Notes: generated by a model from the sequence alone, not told the origin. 64,000 nt of DNA from Erysipelotrichaceae bacterium (GCA_017445225.1 JAFSUN010000011.1:62001-126000), one strand, 5' to 3'; shown: positions 52,868 to 61,252, counted from the first letter of the stretch. Numbers and translations are program-made.

Positions 52868-54089
52868 GCCGGCCTTTTGAACTTCCCGCCTGCCCCGACG
52901 GTAGTGTTTCATATCTGCAGGATCGGAGTCCTTCCCTCAGAATGTTTCTGGCAGCGTTAACATCTCTGTCATGTTTCATTCCGCATTGGGGACAGACCCA
53001 TTCCCTGTAGTCAAGATTTTTGATCAGCCGGTTGCGGTAGCCGCAGCGGCTGCAGAGCTGGGAACTGGGGAAATACCGGTTGACCTTAATTACCTTCCGG
53101 CCATACCAGTTCGCCTTGTATTCCAGCATGCTGATGAAGTGATACCAGGAAGCATCCGCCAGGGCATAGGCGACATTGCGTTTCTGCTTAAGAACCCCGA
53201 TCGGCAGATCTTCAACGCAGATGACATCATAGTTTCTGATCAGATAGGTGGAAAGCTTCTGTTCGAAGTCCCTTCGGCTGTCTGCTACCCTTTCTTCAAC
53301 GTCAGCGGCTTTGATCCGCTGCTTCTGGTAATTCCGGCATTCGGTCAGCGGCCGTCGGTAAACAGCGGTCCGGATCAGCTTGCCGTCTTTACTGGTTTCT
53401 TCATAGTGATCGATGTTATTATTCTCCAACTGCGAAAGCCGTCTTCGTTCCCGGCTCAGTTTCTTTCGCAGAACCCGGCCATAACAGGGATTGCGAAACT
53501 TGCGGCCATCGGACATGACGACCAGATCCTTAAGTCCCAGATCCAGTCCGATCGCCTTCCCGGTCGGCTCCAGCGGAGTTGCCGTGGCATAACAGGTCAG
53601 CGACAGATAGAATTTTCCATCCGGTCGGCCGGTTACGATTATCTCGGCCAGCCTCCCTTCCCGTTGCCGGGAATTGACATATTTCATCTTTCCAATGATT
53701 GGCAGACTGATATGGTCGTTATCCAGGCTGACCAGGAATTTCTCATAGTTCTTTCCATAATGCAGCGAGCAGGCGTAGCCCGGTGTTTTTTCCCGGATGA
53801 CAGCCTTTCGGTTTCTGGACGCTTTCTGAAAGATTTTTTCCAGTTCGTAGTACTGATTCTGGAGCAGACCGTAGTCGATGTTTCTGTTCTCGAATTTCTG
53901 TCTGTAGATCAGCTGAAGCTGCCTGGTAAAGTAATGAAATGACAGTCCCAGGCCTGCTGTCTCTCTTGATCTCTGCCATTCCTTAAGAAAATGGTTATAT
54001 ACCCTTCTTGCGGCCTCGGCATTTTCTCTTATAATCTGTGTCTGTTCTTTGTTAGGCAATAGCCTGTATCTGAATGTTTTAGTGATCAT
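52860..54089 (-). CDS. tnpB: TnpB RNA-guided nuclease / IS605-family accessory transposase
   Basis: 409 aa. N-terminal helix-turn-helix region (FRYRLLPNKEQTQIIRENAEAARRVYNHFL), then a split RuvC-like nuclease with GLDLG (D183), VEDLP (E293) and DRDVNAARN (D374/D376), and a zinc knuckle CSRCG..CPQCG (C346, C349, C366, C369). All catalytic residues are present, so it should be active as a nuclease. No tnpA is adjacent. The tail GLRSCRYETLPSGQAGSSKGRLS is short and the stop codon lies in the loop of an inverted-repeat hairpin. A roughly 20-residue acidic insertion lies near residues 221-245. Inserted between a metal repressor and its presumed ATPase target. Confidence 0.93.
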   Translation of the reverse strand: MITKTFRYRLLPNKEQTQIIRENAEAARRVYNHFLKEWQRSRETAGLGLSFHYFTRQLQLIYRQKFENRNIDYGLLQNQYYELEKIFQKASRNRKAVIREKTPGYACSLHYGKNYEKFLVSLDNDHISLPIIGKMKYVNSRQREGRLAEIIVTGRPDGKFYLSLTCYATATPLEPTGKAIGLDLGLKDLVVMSDGRKFRNPCYGRVLRKKLSRERRRLSQLENNNIDHYEETSKDGKLIRTAVYRRPLTECRNYQKQRIKAADVEERVADSRRDFEQKLSTYLIRNYDVICVEDLPIGVLKQKRNVAYALADASWYHFISMLEYKANWYGRKVIKVNRYFPSSQLCSRCGYRNRLIKNLDYREWVCPQCGMKHDRDVNAARNILREGLRSCRYETLPSGQAGSSKGRLS

Positions 54090-54136
54090 GTTTCCTTTCC
54101 TCTGCTTACTAATAGAAGCAGGGAAAAAGGTTCCCT

Positions 54137-54165
54137 AAAAAAAACTCCGTTTCCGGAGTTTTTTT
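54137..54165 (-). terminator. Terminator after the P1B ATPase gene
   Basis: AACTCCG/CGGAGTT hairpin with T-runs on both strands; overlaps the end of the ATPase coding region. Confidence 0.9.
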
Positions 54166-56048
54166 CATACATTTTTAACATTCAGGGCTCTTACGGCATT
54201 AAGGACGGCGATCACCATGACTCCGACATCAGCAAAGATGGCCCACCACATGTTGGCATAGCCGATGGCACTGAACAGCAGACACAGCAGCTTGACGCCG
54301 ATGGCGAAATAGATGTTCTCGTAGACGATTCGTAAGCTCTTTCTGGCTATTCTGATGGCCTTGGCAATGCTCTGCGGATTGTCATCCATCAGGACGATAT
54401 CGGCCGCCTCGATGGCTGCATCGCTTCCCAGAGCCCCCATGGCGATGCCAATGTCAGCTCGGGCCAGAACGGGAGCATCATTGATGCCGTCACCGACAAA
54501 GGCGATGACATCGGCGGCATTCTTCTTCTGGGTAAGTTTTTTCTCAACGATTTCCACCTTGTCAGCCGGCAGCAGTTCTGAATGGACTTCCTTGATTCCG
54601 ATCTCTCCGGCGATGTGTTCGGCGATCTCCTTCTTGTCACCTGTCAGCATGACCTTATCGGTAATGCCGGCTTCGGTCAGCTGCTTCATGGCGTCAGCCG
54701 TGGTTTCCTTGATGACATCGGCAATGACGATGTGACCGACGTATTGACCGTCAATGGCAGCGTGAACGATGGTACCTACCTTGGTACAGGGTTCAAGGGC
54801 AATCCCGTTTTCTCTCATGAGCTTTTCGTTGCCGACCAGAACCGTTTTATTGTTGATGACGGCCTTTACACCGCGCCCGGAGATCTCTTCACTGCTGTCG
54901 ATCTGGCAGTCATCGTGTTCTTCGCCATAGGCTTTCTTGAGGCTGATGGCGATCGGATGGTTGGAATATCTTTCCGCATGAGCTACGTAGTGCAGCAGTT
55001 CTCTTTCTTCAATCCCTTCAGGATGGATGGATACCACTTCAAAGACGCCTTTGGTCAGGGTGCCCGTCTTGTCAAACATGACGGTTTTGGTCTTACTGAG
55101 GGCTTCCAGATAGTTGGAGCCCTTGACCAGAACACCGGCATTGCTGGCTCCGCCGATACCGGCGAAGAAGGTTAAGGGAATGCTGATGACCAAGGCACAG
55201 GGGCAGCTGATTACTAAGAATGTCAGAGCCCGGTAGATCCAGGTTGACCACAGTGGATCGCGGCCGGAAATCATTAGAAACAGCGGTGGCAGAAAAGCCA
55301 GAGCAATGGCGCTGTATACAACAGCCGGAGTATAAACGCGGGCGAAGCGGGAGATGAAGTTCTCCTGGTTGGATTTTCTGGAGGTGGCATTTTCCACCAG
55401 ATCCAGGATCTTGGAGACGGTCGACTCTCCGAATTCCCTGGTCGTTTCTATTCTTAACAGGCCGGAATTGTTTATGCAGCCGGAGATCACATCATCCCCA
55501 GGTCCTACCTGACGGTAGACGCTTTCACCGGTCAGGGCACTGGTATCCAGGAAGGAAGTACCTTCAATGACCCTGCCGTCGATTGGGATCTTTTCGCCCG
55601 GCTGGACGACGATGATGGTGCCGATCTCGACATCATCGGGATCGACCTGTTCCAGGCCGTCCTCCCCTTCGATGTTGGCATAGTCCGGTCGGATGTCCAT
55701 CAGTTCATTGATGTTCTTGCGGCTCTTGCCGACGGCATAGCTCTGGAACCATTCACCGATCTGATAGAACAGCATGACCGCTACAGCTTCCACATAGTCG
55801 CCGGTACTGGTAAGGCCCAACACGATGGCACCGATGGTCGCAAAGGCCATCAGAAAACACTCATCAAACGGCTGTCTGTTCTTAAGTCCCTTTAATGCTT
55901 TCAATAATATGTCATACCCTACGATCAGGTAAGGTATCATGTATAATACAAACCTTGTAATTCTCTGGGATGGGATGAATCGCAGAACTATCAGAAGTGC
56001 GGCTGCTGCCAGGATCCGCAGCAGGTTGTTCTTCTGTTTTTTGGTCAT
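54165..56048 (-). CDS. Zn/Cd/Pb-type P1B-ATPase
   Basis: Metal efflux pump, 627 aa, without an N-terminal HMA domain. Membrane helices frame an actuator domain (DTSALTGES), the metal-site CPC in SCPCALVISIP, phosphorylation motif DKTGTLT, HP of nucleotide domain (YSNHPIA) and GDGINDAPVLARADIGIAMG. The final helix has ADVGVMVIAVLNAVR, with the Asp typical of ZntA/CadA-type (P1B-2) pumps. The HMA domain is encoded separately 13 nt upstream. Likely controlled by the ArsR-type repressor at 52406. Confidence 0.92.
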   Translation of the reverse strand: MTKKQKNNLLRILAAAALLIVLRFIPSQRITRFVLYMIPYLIVGYDILLKALKGLKNRQPFDECFLMAFATIGAIVLGLTSTGDYVEAVAVMLFYQIGEWFQSYAVGKSRKNINELMDIRPDYANIEGEDGLEQVDPDDVEIGTIIVVQPGEKIPIDGRVIEGTSFLDTSALTGESVYRQVGPGDDVISGCINNSGLLRIETTREFGESTVSKILDLVENATSRKSNQENFISRFARVYTPAVVYSAIALAFLPPLFLMISGRDPLWSTWIYRALTFLVISCPCALVISIPLTFFAGIGGASNAGVLVKGSNYLEALSKTKTVMFDKTGTLTKGVFEVVSIHPEGIEERELLHYVAHAERYSNHPIAISLKKAYGEEHDDCQIDSSEEISGRGVKAVINNKTVLVGNEKLMRENGIALEPCTKVGTIVHAAIDGQYVGHIVIADVIKETTADAMKQLTEAGITDKVMLTGDKKEIAEHIAGEIGIKEVHSELLPADKVEIVEKKLTQKKNAADVIAFVGDGINDAPVLARADIGIAMGALGSDAAIEAADIVLMDDNPQSIAKAIRIARKSLRIVYENIYFAIGVKLLCLLFSAIGYANMWWAIFADVGVMVIAVLNAVRALNVKNV

Positions 56049-56061
56049 GTTATCTGACCTT

Positions 56062-56283
56062 TTACTTCAGGAAGATCTCACAGTCAGATTCCACCTTCTT
56101 GCAGTTTTCTCTGACTGTCTTCATGACTTCCTTATGATCGGCTCCCTCTTCAAATTCCACATTCATCTTCAAGGTCATGAAATTGACAACACAGTCTTTG
56201 ACACCCGGGGTGTTCTTGGCTGCCACTTCCATTTTGTTCGCACAGTTTGCACAGTCTACATCAATCTTGTAAGTCTTTTTCAT
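56062..56283 (-). CDS. Stand-alone heavy-metal-associated (HMA) domain protein
   Basis: 73 aa ferredoxin-like HMA domain with DCANCANKME metal motif, as in the N-terminus of CadA/ZntA pumps rather than the copper motif. It directly precedes the ATPase, which lacks its own HMA, so it is either a split-off domain or a metal chaperone for the pump. A GGAGGATC ribosome site precedes ATG 56283; strong promoter with palindromic operator just upstream. Confidence 0.9.
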   Translation of the reverse strand: MKKTYKIDVDCANCANKMEVAAKNTPGVKDCVVNFMTLKMNVEFEEGADHKEVMKTVRENCKKVESDCEIFLK

Positions 56284-56301
56284 AGTTGATCCTCCGTAAA
56301 C

Positions 56302-56356
56302 GATTAAACAATTGTTTAATCATCTATAGTATAATCCCCTGACTGAAGACTGTCAA
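56302..56356 (-). promoter_or_regulatory. Promoter and palindromic operator of the HMA-ATPase operon
   Basis: On the minus strand TTGACA (56351-56356) and TATACT (56328-56333) are 17 bp apart. Just downstream lies the perfect 20-bp palindrome GATTAAACAATTGTTTAATC (56302-56321) covering the predicted start, in the size and symmetry range of ArsR/SmtB operators. Confidence 0.8.
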
Positions 56357-56366
56357 CCAAAGACCT

Positions 56367-56399
56367 GAAAAAAAGATCATTCTCTTTGGAAAATGATCT
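56367..56399 (-). terminator. Terminator before the metal operon promoter
   Basis: AGATCATT/AATGATCT hairpin followed by seven T on the minus strand; ends the flavoprotein transcript. Confidence 0.88.
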
Positions 56400-56409
56400 G
56401 TCTTTCTGT

Positions 56410-56784
56410 CTACAATACCTTTTCTTCAACTGTCGGCCTGTCCGCGCTGATGAGCAGTTCCTGTACATGCTGACGGAAGGTCTTTCTGGTCAGCGGCAAA
56501 ATGAACTCCATAGTCTCCCGGTTACCGGCGATCTTTTCCAGCAGAATGGCATCTACCGTTGCCTGCAGTTCAGGACTGCCGCCCTTATAGAGTTCATCCA
56601 GCAGTTTCATGAAGTTTCTGGCGAATTCTTCATCACTGGCGAAGTCATAGTAAAGACCGGTTCTGACCTTTTCCAGCAGCGTTAAAGCTGTCTGGGGATT
56701 TTCATTCAGTACCTGTTCTATGTAAACCGGCATCAGTTCCGGAAACAGTTTCAGTATTTTCTTAGCAGCTTGCTTGTCATTCAT
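56410..56784 (-). CDS. Small helical protein of unknown function
   Basis: 124 aa, mostly helical by composition (KQAAKKILKLFPELMPVYIEQVL..., LLEKVRTGLYYDF). No motif or membrane segment recognised. ATG 56784 follows AAAGGAG at suitable spacing and lies 14 nt past the end of the flavoprotein gene, so it is co-transcribed with it. An in-frame start at 56802 exists. Confidence 0.7.
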   Translation of the reverse strand: MNDKQAAKKILKLFPELMPVYIEQVLNENPQTALTLLEKVRTGLYYDFASDEEFARNFMKLLDELYKGGSPELQATVDAILLEKIAGNRETMEFILPLTRKTFRQHVQELLISADRPTVEEKVL

Positions 56785-56798
56785 CTGCCCTTCTCCTT

Positions 56799-58355
56799 TC
56801 ATTCTGATTCAATGATGCTGATGGCTACCTTGATGCCATCAACGGCAGCCGAGGTAATGCCGCCGGCATATCCGGCCCCTTCCCCGCAGGGATAGATTCC
56901 CGGGATGCTGGCCTGCATTCTTTCATCCCTGATGATGGTTACCGGGGATGAGGTTCTCGTCTCCAGACCGGTTAAAACGGCGTCAGGATCATCAAATCCT
57001 CTGATCTTTCCGCCGAAATAGCTTATGCCCTTCTTCAGGGTTGCGGATACATAGTCCGGCAGGATCTCATTGAGGTTGCTCAGACGGTATCCCGGTTTAT
57101 ATGAGGGAATTACCTTTCCCAATTCCGTGCTTGGACGGTTTTCCTTAAAGTCCTCATAGCGCTGAACGGGAGCATGGCCATTCTGGCCGCCCAGCTGCCA
57201 GGCTCTTCTTTCCAGTTCCTTCTGGAAGTAAATGCCTTCCAGGGGGCTGTCTCCGGCCAGATCATCAGCTGTAACGTTCACCAGCAAAGCGGCATTGGCA
57301 TTGCGGCCATCTCGGGCAAAGTTGCTCATGCCGTTGGTTACGATGCCGTCCGGATCACTGCTGCTTGCTATGACTTCGCCGCCCGGGCACATGCAGAAAC
57401 TGTAACAGGCCCTTCCGGTCTCCTGATCGTGATAGGACAGTTTGTACTCAGCTGCCGGCAGTTTAAGCCTGGTGTATTCACCATACTGAGCTCTGTTGAT
57501 GTCTTCCTGCAGGTGCTCGATTCTGACTCCGACGGAGAAATCCTTTCTCTTCATGGCAATTCTGTTGCGGTACAGCATCTCGAAGGTGTCACGGGCACTG
57601 TGGCCGATGGCCAGTACCACACAGTCAGTCTCCATCACTGTTTCTCCAAGGTCAAGTTTGAGAAGGTCTCCTTCCCTGCTGATGTTGGCAAGTCTGGTGT
57701 CAAACAGATAGGTGCCGCCCTGATCCTCGATGTGCTTTCGGATGTTAACCAGGATCTTCTGAAGGTTATCGGTGCCGATGTGCGGGTGGGCCAGATAGGT
57801 AACCTCTTCCGGGGCTCCAAACTCATGGAAGGTCTTAAGGACCTTGGAGATATGCGGAGAGTTAATGCCGGTAGTGAGCTTGCCGTCACTGAAAGTTCCG
57901 GCTCCCCCTTCTCCGAACTGGACATTGCAGGCGGGATTGAGAATGCCTGTCTGACGGTATTCTTCGACATATTTGCGGCGGGCTTCCACATTGCTGCCGC
58001 GCTCAATGATGATCGGCTTATATCCATATTCAATTAGGGTCAGAGCACAGAACAGGCCGGCCGGACCGGCGCCGACGATGACGGGACGGTATCTGGAGAT
58101 TCTTCTCTTATTGATAAACAGTTCCGGCTGCGGAAGGCTTTTCCTGATGGATGGATATTTCTCCTCGTCAGTCACCTCAACATCAAAGGCGTACAGGTAA
58201 TGCACGTTTTTCTTATCTCTGGCATCGATTGATTTTTTTGCGATGCAGCTATTAACAACATCCGATGGTCTGATACGGTATTTTTTTAACGCTTTTTTCA
58301 GTATCTCTTCATCAGACATGTTTTCAAATACTTTGATGTTTTCCAGTCTGAGCAT
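56799..58355 (-). CDS. COG2509-type FAD-dependent dehydrogenase
   Basis: 518 aa oxidoreductase, function unassigned. N-terminal segment MLRLENIKV..., then FAD-binding VIVGAGPAGLFCALTLIEYG, GEGGAGTFSDGKLTTGINSPH, and a C-terminal YPCGEGAGYAGGITSAAVDGI. This is the architecture of an uncharacterised FAD dehydrogenase family (COG2509). Start choice is uncertain: ATG 58355 gives the family N-terminus but has no ribosome site; ATG 58385 also lacks one. Followed by the 124-aa protein gene. Confidence 0.85.
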   Translation of the reverse strand: MLRLENIKVFENMSDEEILKKALKKYRIRPSDVVNSCIAKKSIDARDKKNVHYLYAFDVEVTDEEKYPSIRKSLPQPELFINKRRISRYRPVIVGAGPAGLFCALTLIEYGYKPIIIERGSNVEARRKYVEEYRQTGILNPACNVQFGEGGAGTFSDGKLTTGINSPHISKVLKTFHEFGAPEEVTYLAHPHIGTDNLQKILVNIRKHIEDQGGTYLFDTRLANISREGDLLKLDLGETVMETDCVVLAIGHSARDTFEMLYRNRIAMKRKDFSVGVRIEHLQEDINRAQYGEYTRLKLPAAEYKLSYHDQETGRACYSFCMCPGGEVIASSSDPDGIVTNGMSNFARDGRNANAALLVNVTADDLAGDSPLEGIYFQKELERRAWQLGGQNGHAPVQRYEDFKENRPSTELGKVIPSYKPGYRLSNLNEILPDYVSATLKKGISYFGGKIRGFDDPDAVLTGLETRTSSPVTIIRDERMQASIPGIYPCGEGAGYAGGITSAAVDGIKVAISIIESE

Positions 58356-58457
58356 AGACTTATGATAGCATAATCCCCTCTCCATTTACAGATTTCCGTT
58401 TGTATATGCTCGGCAAATAAAGTAAAATAATCGTGAATAGTGGAGGTAGCCGCTTTT

Positions 58458-58670
58458 ATGATACGTGACATCATTATGTTTATAAGTGCTTTTTCGGGAA
58501 TAGGAGCCATGGCTTATCTGAGAATAAAGTATACCCAGAGGACCGCCAATCATCCCGAGCAGCCGACCGAATATTCTAAGGAAGAACTGAAGATCCGGAA
58601 GATTGCCTTCATACTGATAGGTATCGGCATAGCTCTGGCCTGCATACCGGCAAAATATATCTATAAGTAA
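58458..58670 (+). CDS. Small two-helix membrane protein
   Basis: 70 aa with two predicted membrane helices (DIIMFISAFSGIGAMAYL and IAFILIGIGIALACIPA) joined by a charged loop. TGGAGG lies 10 nt before ATG 58458; an in-frame GTG at 58440 is less likely. Not recognised. Single gene with terminator at 58671-58688. Confidence 0.6.
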   Translation: MIRDIIMFISAFSGIGAMAYLRIKYTQRTANHPEQPTEYSKEELKIRKIAFILIGIGIALACIPAKYIYK

Positions 58671-58688
58671 GGCTTCGGCCTTTTTTTG
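58671..58688 (+). terminator. Short terminator
   Basis: AAGGC-TTC-GGCC hairpin and seven T. Confidence 0.65.
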
Positions 58689-58713
58689 ATGTCTATCAAA
58701 CCTCGTCTGATTG

Positions 58714-58746
58714 TTTACACTTTTAGTTAATAGCTATATACTATAA
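58714..58746 (+). promoter_or_regulatory. Promoter of the lysR-type gene with dyad operator
   Basis: TTTACA (58714-58719) and TATACT (58737-58742), 17 bp. A near-perfect 20-bp dyad centred on ATAGCTAT (58726-58745) covers the -10, consistent with LysR-type autoregulation. Confidence 0.6.
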
Positions 58747-58767
58747 GTGAATACGGGGGGTAAAACA

Positions 58768-59607
58768 ATGAATACCGATCAACTGAAATACTTTGTGGCC
58801 TTATCAGAGTCCCGGAGTTTTAACAAAGCCGCCTCTAAATTTGAGATGACCACCAGCAATCTCAAGAGGCGCTTTGACCTCTTAGAAGATGAGCTGAACG
58901 TCAAATTGTTCAACAGATCAAATCAGGGCCTCACCCTCACACCTGAGGGTGAGATCATGCTTGAAAAAGCAAAGAACGTATTGGCTCTTATTGATGACAT
59001 GCTTCTAACCTATAAGGAATCAAATGAATTCATACTTGGATGTGACAGTTTTTATGTTCCTGATTTAGTTGAAGACTACTTTGAGGATTTCTGCAGAGAA
59101 AAAGGATTCACCCCAAAACTGTTCGCTGAATACCGTTATACCGAAATGCAGAAAAGACTTCTGCATGGTGACATGGAAGCATTTATTGCTTTGGAGGAAG
59201 AGCTTCCAGAGGGAATTCATTTCAAAAAAATCAGAGCAGATAAGTGCTTTGTTGTATCTGCGCCTGATATGTTCAATTCAAACACAATAACTATTGGCGA
59301 TTTAAATAATAGGACTATTTTCCTTGATGATAAAAAACTGCTGAAACATAAGGTGCTGTTTGATCTCTTTTCTGAAAATGGTGTCAGCTGCAATATAATA
59401 GAAGGAGCTCCCCAGGCAGAAGCAATGCGTGCAGTCAGAAATGGAGAAGGCCTCATTATCGTTCAGGAGTCATTTATCCGTTATTTTTCCAGAGACCTTC
59501 AGTTTGCAGAAATAAAGGGGTATACTGTGAACTCCGGTTTGTATTACAAGACGCTTACCGGAAAACTACTGGATTTTATAGATTTCATAAAGAAAGGAAT
59601 AGAATAA
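58768..59607 (+). CDS. LysR-family transcriptional regulator
   Basis: 279 aa. N-terminal winged helix LKYFVALSESRSFNKAASKFEMTTSNLKRRFDLLEDEL and FNRSNQGLTLTPEGE, then a periplasmic-binding-like effector domain (residues 90-279). ATG 58768 follows GGGGGG. Codon use is more AT-rich than the housekeeping genes here, suggesting transfer. It is transcribed towards the secreted-protein gene and shares the ATAGCTAT dyad with it. Confidence 0.9.
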   Translation: MNTDQLKYFVALSESRSFNKAASKFEMTTSNLKRRFDLLEDELNVKLFNRSNQGLTLTPEGEIMLEKAKNVLALIDDMLLTYKESNEFILGCDSFYVPDLVEDYFEDFCREKGFTPKLFAEYRYTEMQKRLLHGDMEAFIALEEELPEGIHFKKIRADKCFVVSAPDMFNSNTITIGDLNNRTIFLDDKKLLKHKVLFDLFSENGVSCNIIEGAPQAEAMRAVRNGEGLIIVQESFIRYFSRDLQFAEIKGYTVNSGLYYKTLTGKLLDFIDFIKKGIE

Positions 59608-59634
59608 TACCCTAATACTCCTCCTAGATAGACA

Positions 59635-59675
59635 ACAAACCTGTAAATGCATTAAGTGTCATTTACGGGTTTTGT
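59635..59675 (+). terminator. Terminator after the lysR-type gene
   Basis: AACCTGTAAATG/CATTTACGGGTT hairpin followed by TTGTTT. Confidence 0.85.
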
Positions 59676-59700
59676 TTACTTTTGGTACATAGCTATACAT
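59672..59700 (+). promoter_or_regulatory. Promoter with ATAGCTAT dyad ahead of the secreted-protein gene
   Basis: TTGTTT (59672-59677) and TATACA (59694-59699) with 16 bp. The block TTGGTACATAGCTATACATTG (split by the -10) repeats the dyad of 58726-58745 with its ATAGCTAT core (59689-59696). A leader of about 220 nt follows before ATG 59924, AT-rich with no other feature identified. Confidence 0.5.
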
Positions 59701-59923
59701 TGAAAGAGCATACGCTTCTATGAAAAGGCTATATCTTATTTGAGTATTCTTCCAACATGTAATTGTGGATATGTTAATAGTGTAAGCATTCGAATGTATT
59801 CAGAAAGAATCATCTTTCCAGAGGGAAACAGGCAAAACAGAAAACGAAATAAATGCATTATTATCAGACACTATTTAACTTATCGTTATATGAAGTATTA
59901 TCTATCAGACAAGAAAGGAAAAA

Positions 59924-61123
59924 ATGAAAAAAATACTAATAATCTTTTTATCAGCACTATTGTTGTGTTTCAACACTGAAACATACGCCTTCGCTAAGTC
60001 AGAAGCCAACCGTTATGGAAACAGAAATAGTTATTCTAACTGCCTTGCAGCAAACAAAGATATGTTTGTGATTCATTACAACAGATCACTTGAAAGCATT
60101 AACATAGTTAACTTTGATATAGATTGTAAAAGTCAAAAACTAAATGTGCAAATTGACATTGAAGGGACAGTATTCAATGGCAGTCTGGAAAGCGATTCAA
60201 TTGAAGACTTCTCCAGGGGTACTTATCCATTCGATGGTTATTTACACTCAGAAACGAAAACATACAGGGTATCTGCCGATTTGGTTTTAGCGGCTAATGA
60301 CGAAAAACTCCTTACACTGACGGTCTACGACGAGAAAGAGAACTACGACATTCTGGTATTTGGTGAGTATACCGATTCTGTAAAAAGCGAAATAGATGCC
60401 TTCCGAGAGAAGCTTTTTACATTTGAAGACAGTAAAGATGGATATGATTTACCATCCAGAGACAGTTCTACTGTCTTCAAAGGACAAATCAATGTCTGGA
60501 TGGGGACTCAGATCGTAGGTCATCTGTACCTTTTTCATGCTAACCAGATGACCAGCACAAATACTGTATTAATGAAAGCCAATACAACTCAAGCCAATGC
60601 TCGCACTTATATCACCAACAATCTGGGTAATAGTTATGAAATTATCGATGTTACGGCAGATCAGCTGACAGTTTTAGGAAGGTCAAACAACGGTGATGTT
60701 GTTCTTATCACAAATGCATACACCCCTCAAAGCAGTCAGACAAATGCCACATTCAGTGTTCCCTATCTGACTCCAACAGGACAATTAGCTTTTTTCAGTA
60801 CTACATTTGTAACATCATCAATCACAACGACCCTTTCAAAATATGATGGAGCTACAATAAATAATTCTGTTAAATGGGTGATTTACAATGGAAATGGATG
60901 GTATAACGGCAAACTTGATGGTGATGAACATTCTACCAAAGGTTATCCGTTCGAAATGACCTTCCATTATCAGGGCTCTGCGACAACAAATCAGACAAGA
61001 TTCTTCTACTTTACAATGAAACTTCGGTATTATTATTCCTATGAATACTGTGGTGTAGTTAATAATGCTCACTTTACAACATCTACCTACAGCAAGCAGA
61101 CCTCTTATACATATATACCGTGA
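59924..61123 (+). CDS. Secreted protein of unknown function
   Basis: 399 aa with a Sec signal peptide (MKKILIIFLSALLLCFNTETYAFAKS) and no membrane anchor or sorting motif. It looks like two extracellular beta-rich halves: residues 40-170 and a Thr/Ser/Asn/Tyr-rich second half (YLFHANQMTST..., YYYSYEYCGVV). No known domain recognised. AAAGGA precedes the start. AT-rich, unlike its neighbours, and probably acquired with the LysR-type gene. Confidence 0.8.
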   Translation: MKKILIIFLSALLLCFNTETYAFAKSEANRYGNRNSYSNCLAANKDMFVIHYNRSLESINIVNFDIDCKSQKLNVQIDIEGTVFNGSLESDSIEDFSRGTYPFDGYLHSETKTYRVSADLVLAANDEKLLTLTVYDEKENYDILVFGEYTDSVKSEIDAFREKLFTFEDSKDGYDLPSRDSSTVFKGQINVWMGTQIVGHLYLFHANQMTSTNTVLMKANTTQANARTYITNNLGNSYEIIDVTADQLTVLGRSNNGDVVLITNAYTPQSSQTNATFSVPYLTPTGQLAFFSTTFVTSSITTTLSKYDGATINNSVKWVIYNGNGWYNGKLDGDEHSTKGYPFEMTFHYQGSATTNQTRFFYFTMKLRYYYSYEYCGVVNNAHFTTSTYSKQTSYTYIP

Positions 61124-61252
61124 TAGTTTCAAATCATTATTTTCAAAAATAACAAACACATGTACTCAAAATGAGAATACCCAGAAGCAACTGTAATAGA
61201 GTATAATGCTCTTAGGTGATACTATTCATCCATTGCTTAGGGAGGGGTACGA

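Larger units (their letters stand above)
52741..52960 (-). ncRNA. Candidate omega RNA at the tnpB 3' end
   Basis: TnpB proteins are guided by RNAs transcribed from the 3' end of tnpB into the element's right flank. The region from the last 100 nt of tnpB through the inverted repeat forms strong hairpins: GGCTCTC/GAGAGC (with the stop codon in the loop) and CCACC/GGTGG. The guide boundary cannot be fixed; one possibility is the sequence after the GGATTCTACGGGCAC block at 52792-52806. Based on family knowledge and position only. Confidence 0.4.
52748..54134 (-). mobile_element. TnpB-only (IS605/IS1341-like) element
   Basis: Single-gene element with no TnpA. Right side (low coordinates) carries an 18-bp perfect inverted repeat (52751-52768 and 52850-52867) with a CCACC/GGTGG palindrome between. 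Left side carries hairpins AGGGAA/TTCCCT (54118-54134) and GCTT/AAGC (54100-54115), as expected of single-stranded-transposition ends. Exact boundaries are not proven and no target duplication is expected for this class. Confidence 0.55.

Noticed and set aside
52971-53942. 323-codon frame antisense to tnpB
   Set aside because: Overlaps a complete TnpB with intact catalytic motifs and shows no family features or ribosome site.
57174-58037. 287-codon frame antisense to the flavoprotein gene
   Set aside because: Long only because of codon bias in the real gene; no recognised motif.
59740-59979. 79-codon open frame ahead of the secreted-protein gene
   Set aside because: Starts at a non-ATG codon without ribosome site, has no family features and overlaps the signal-peptide region of the better-supported gene.
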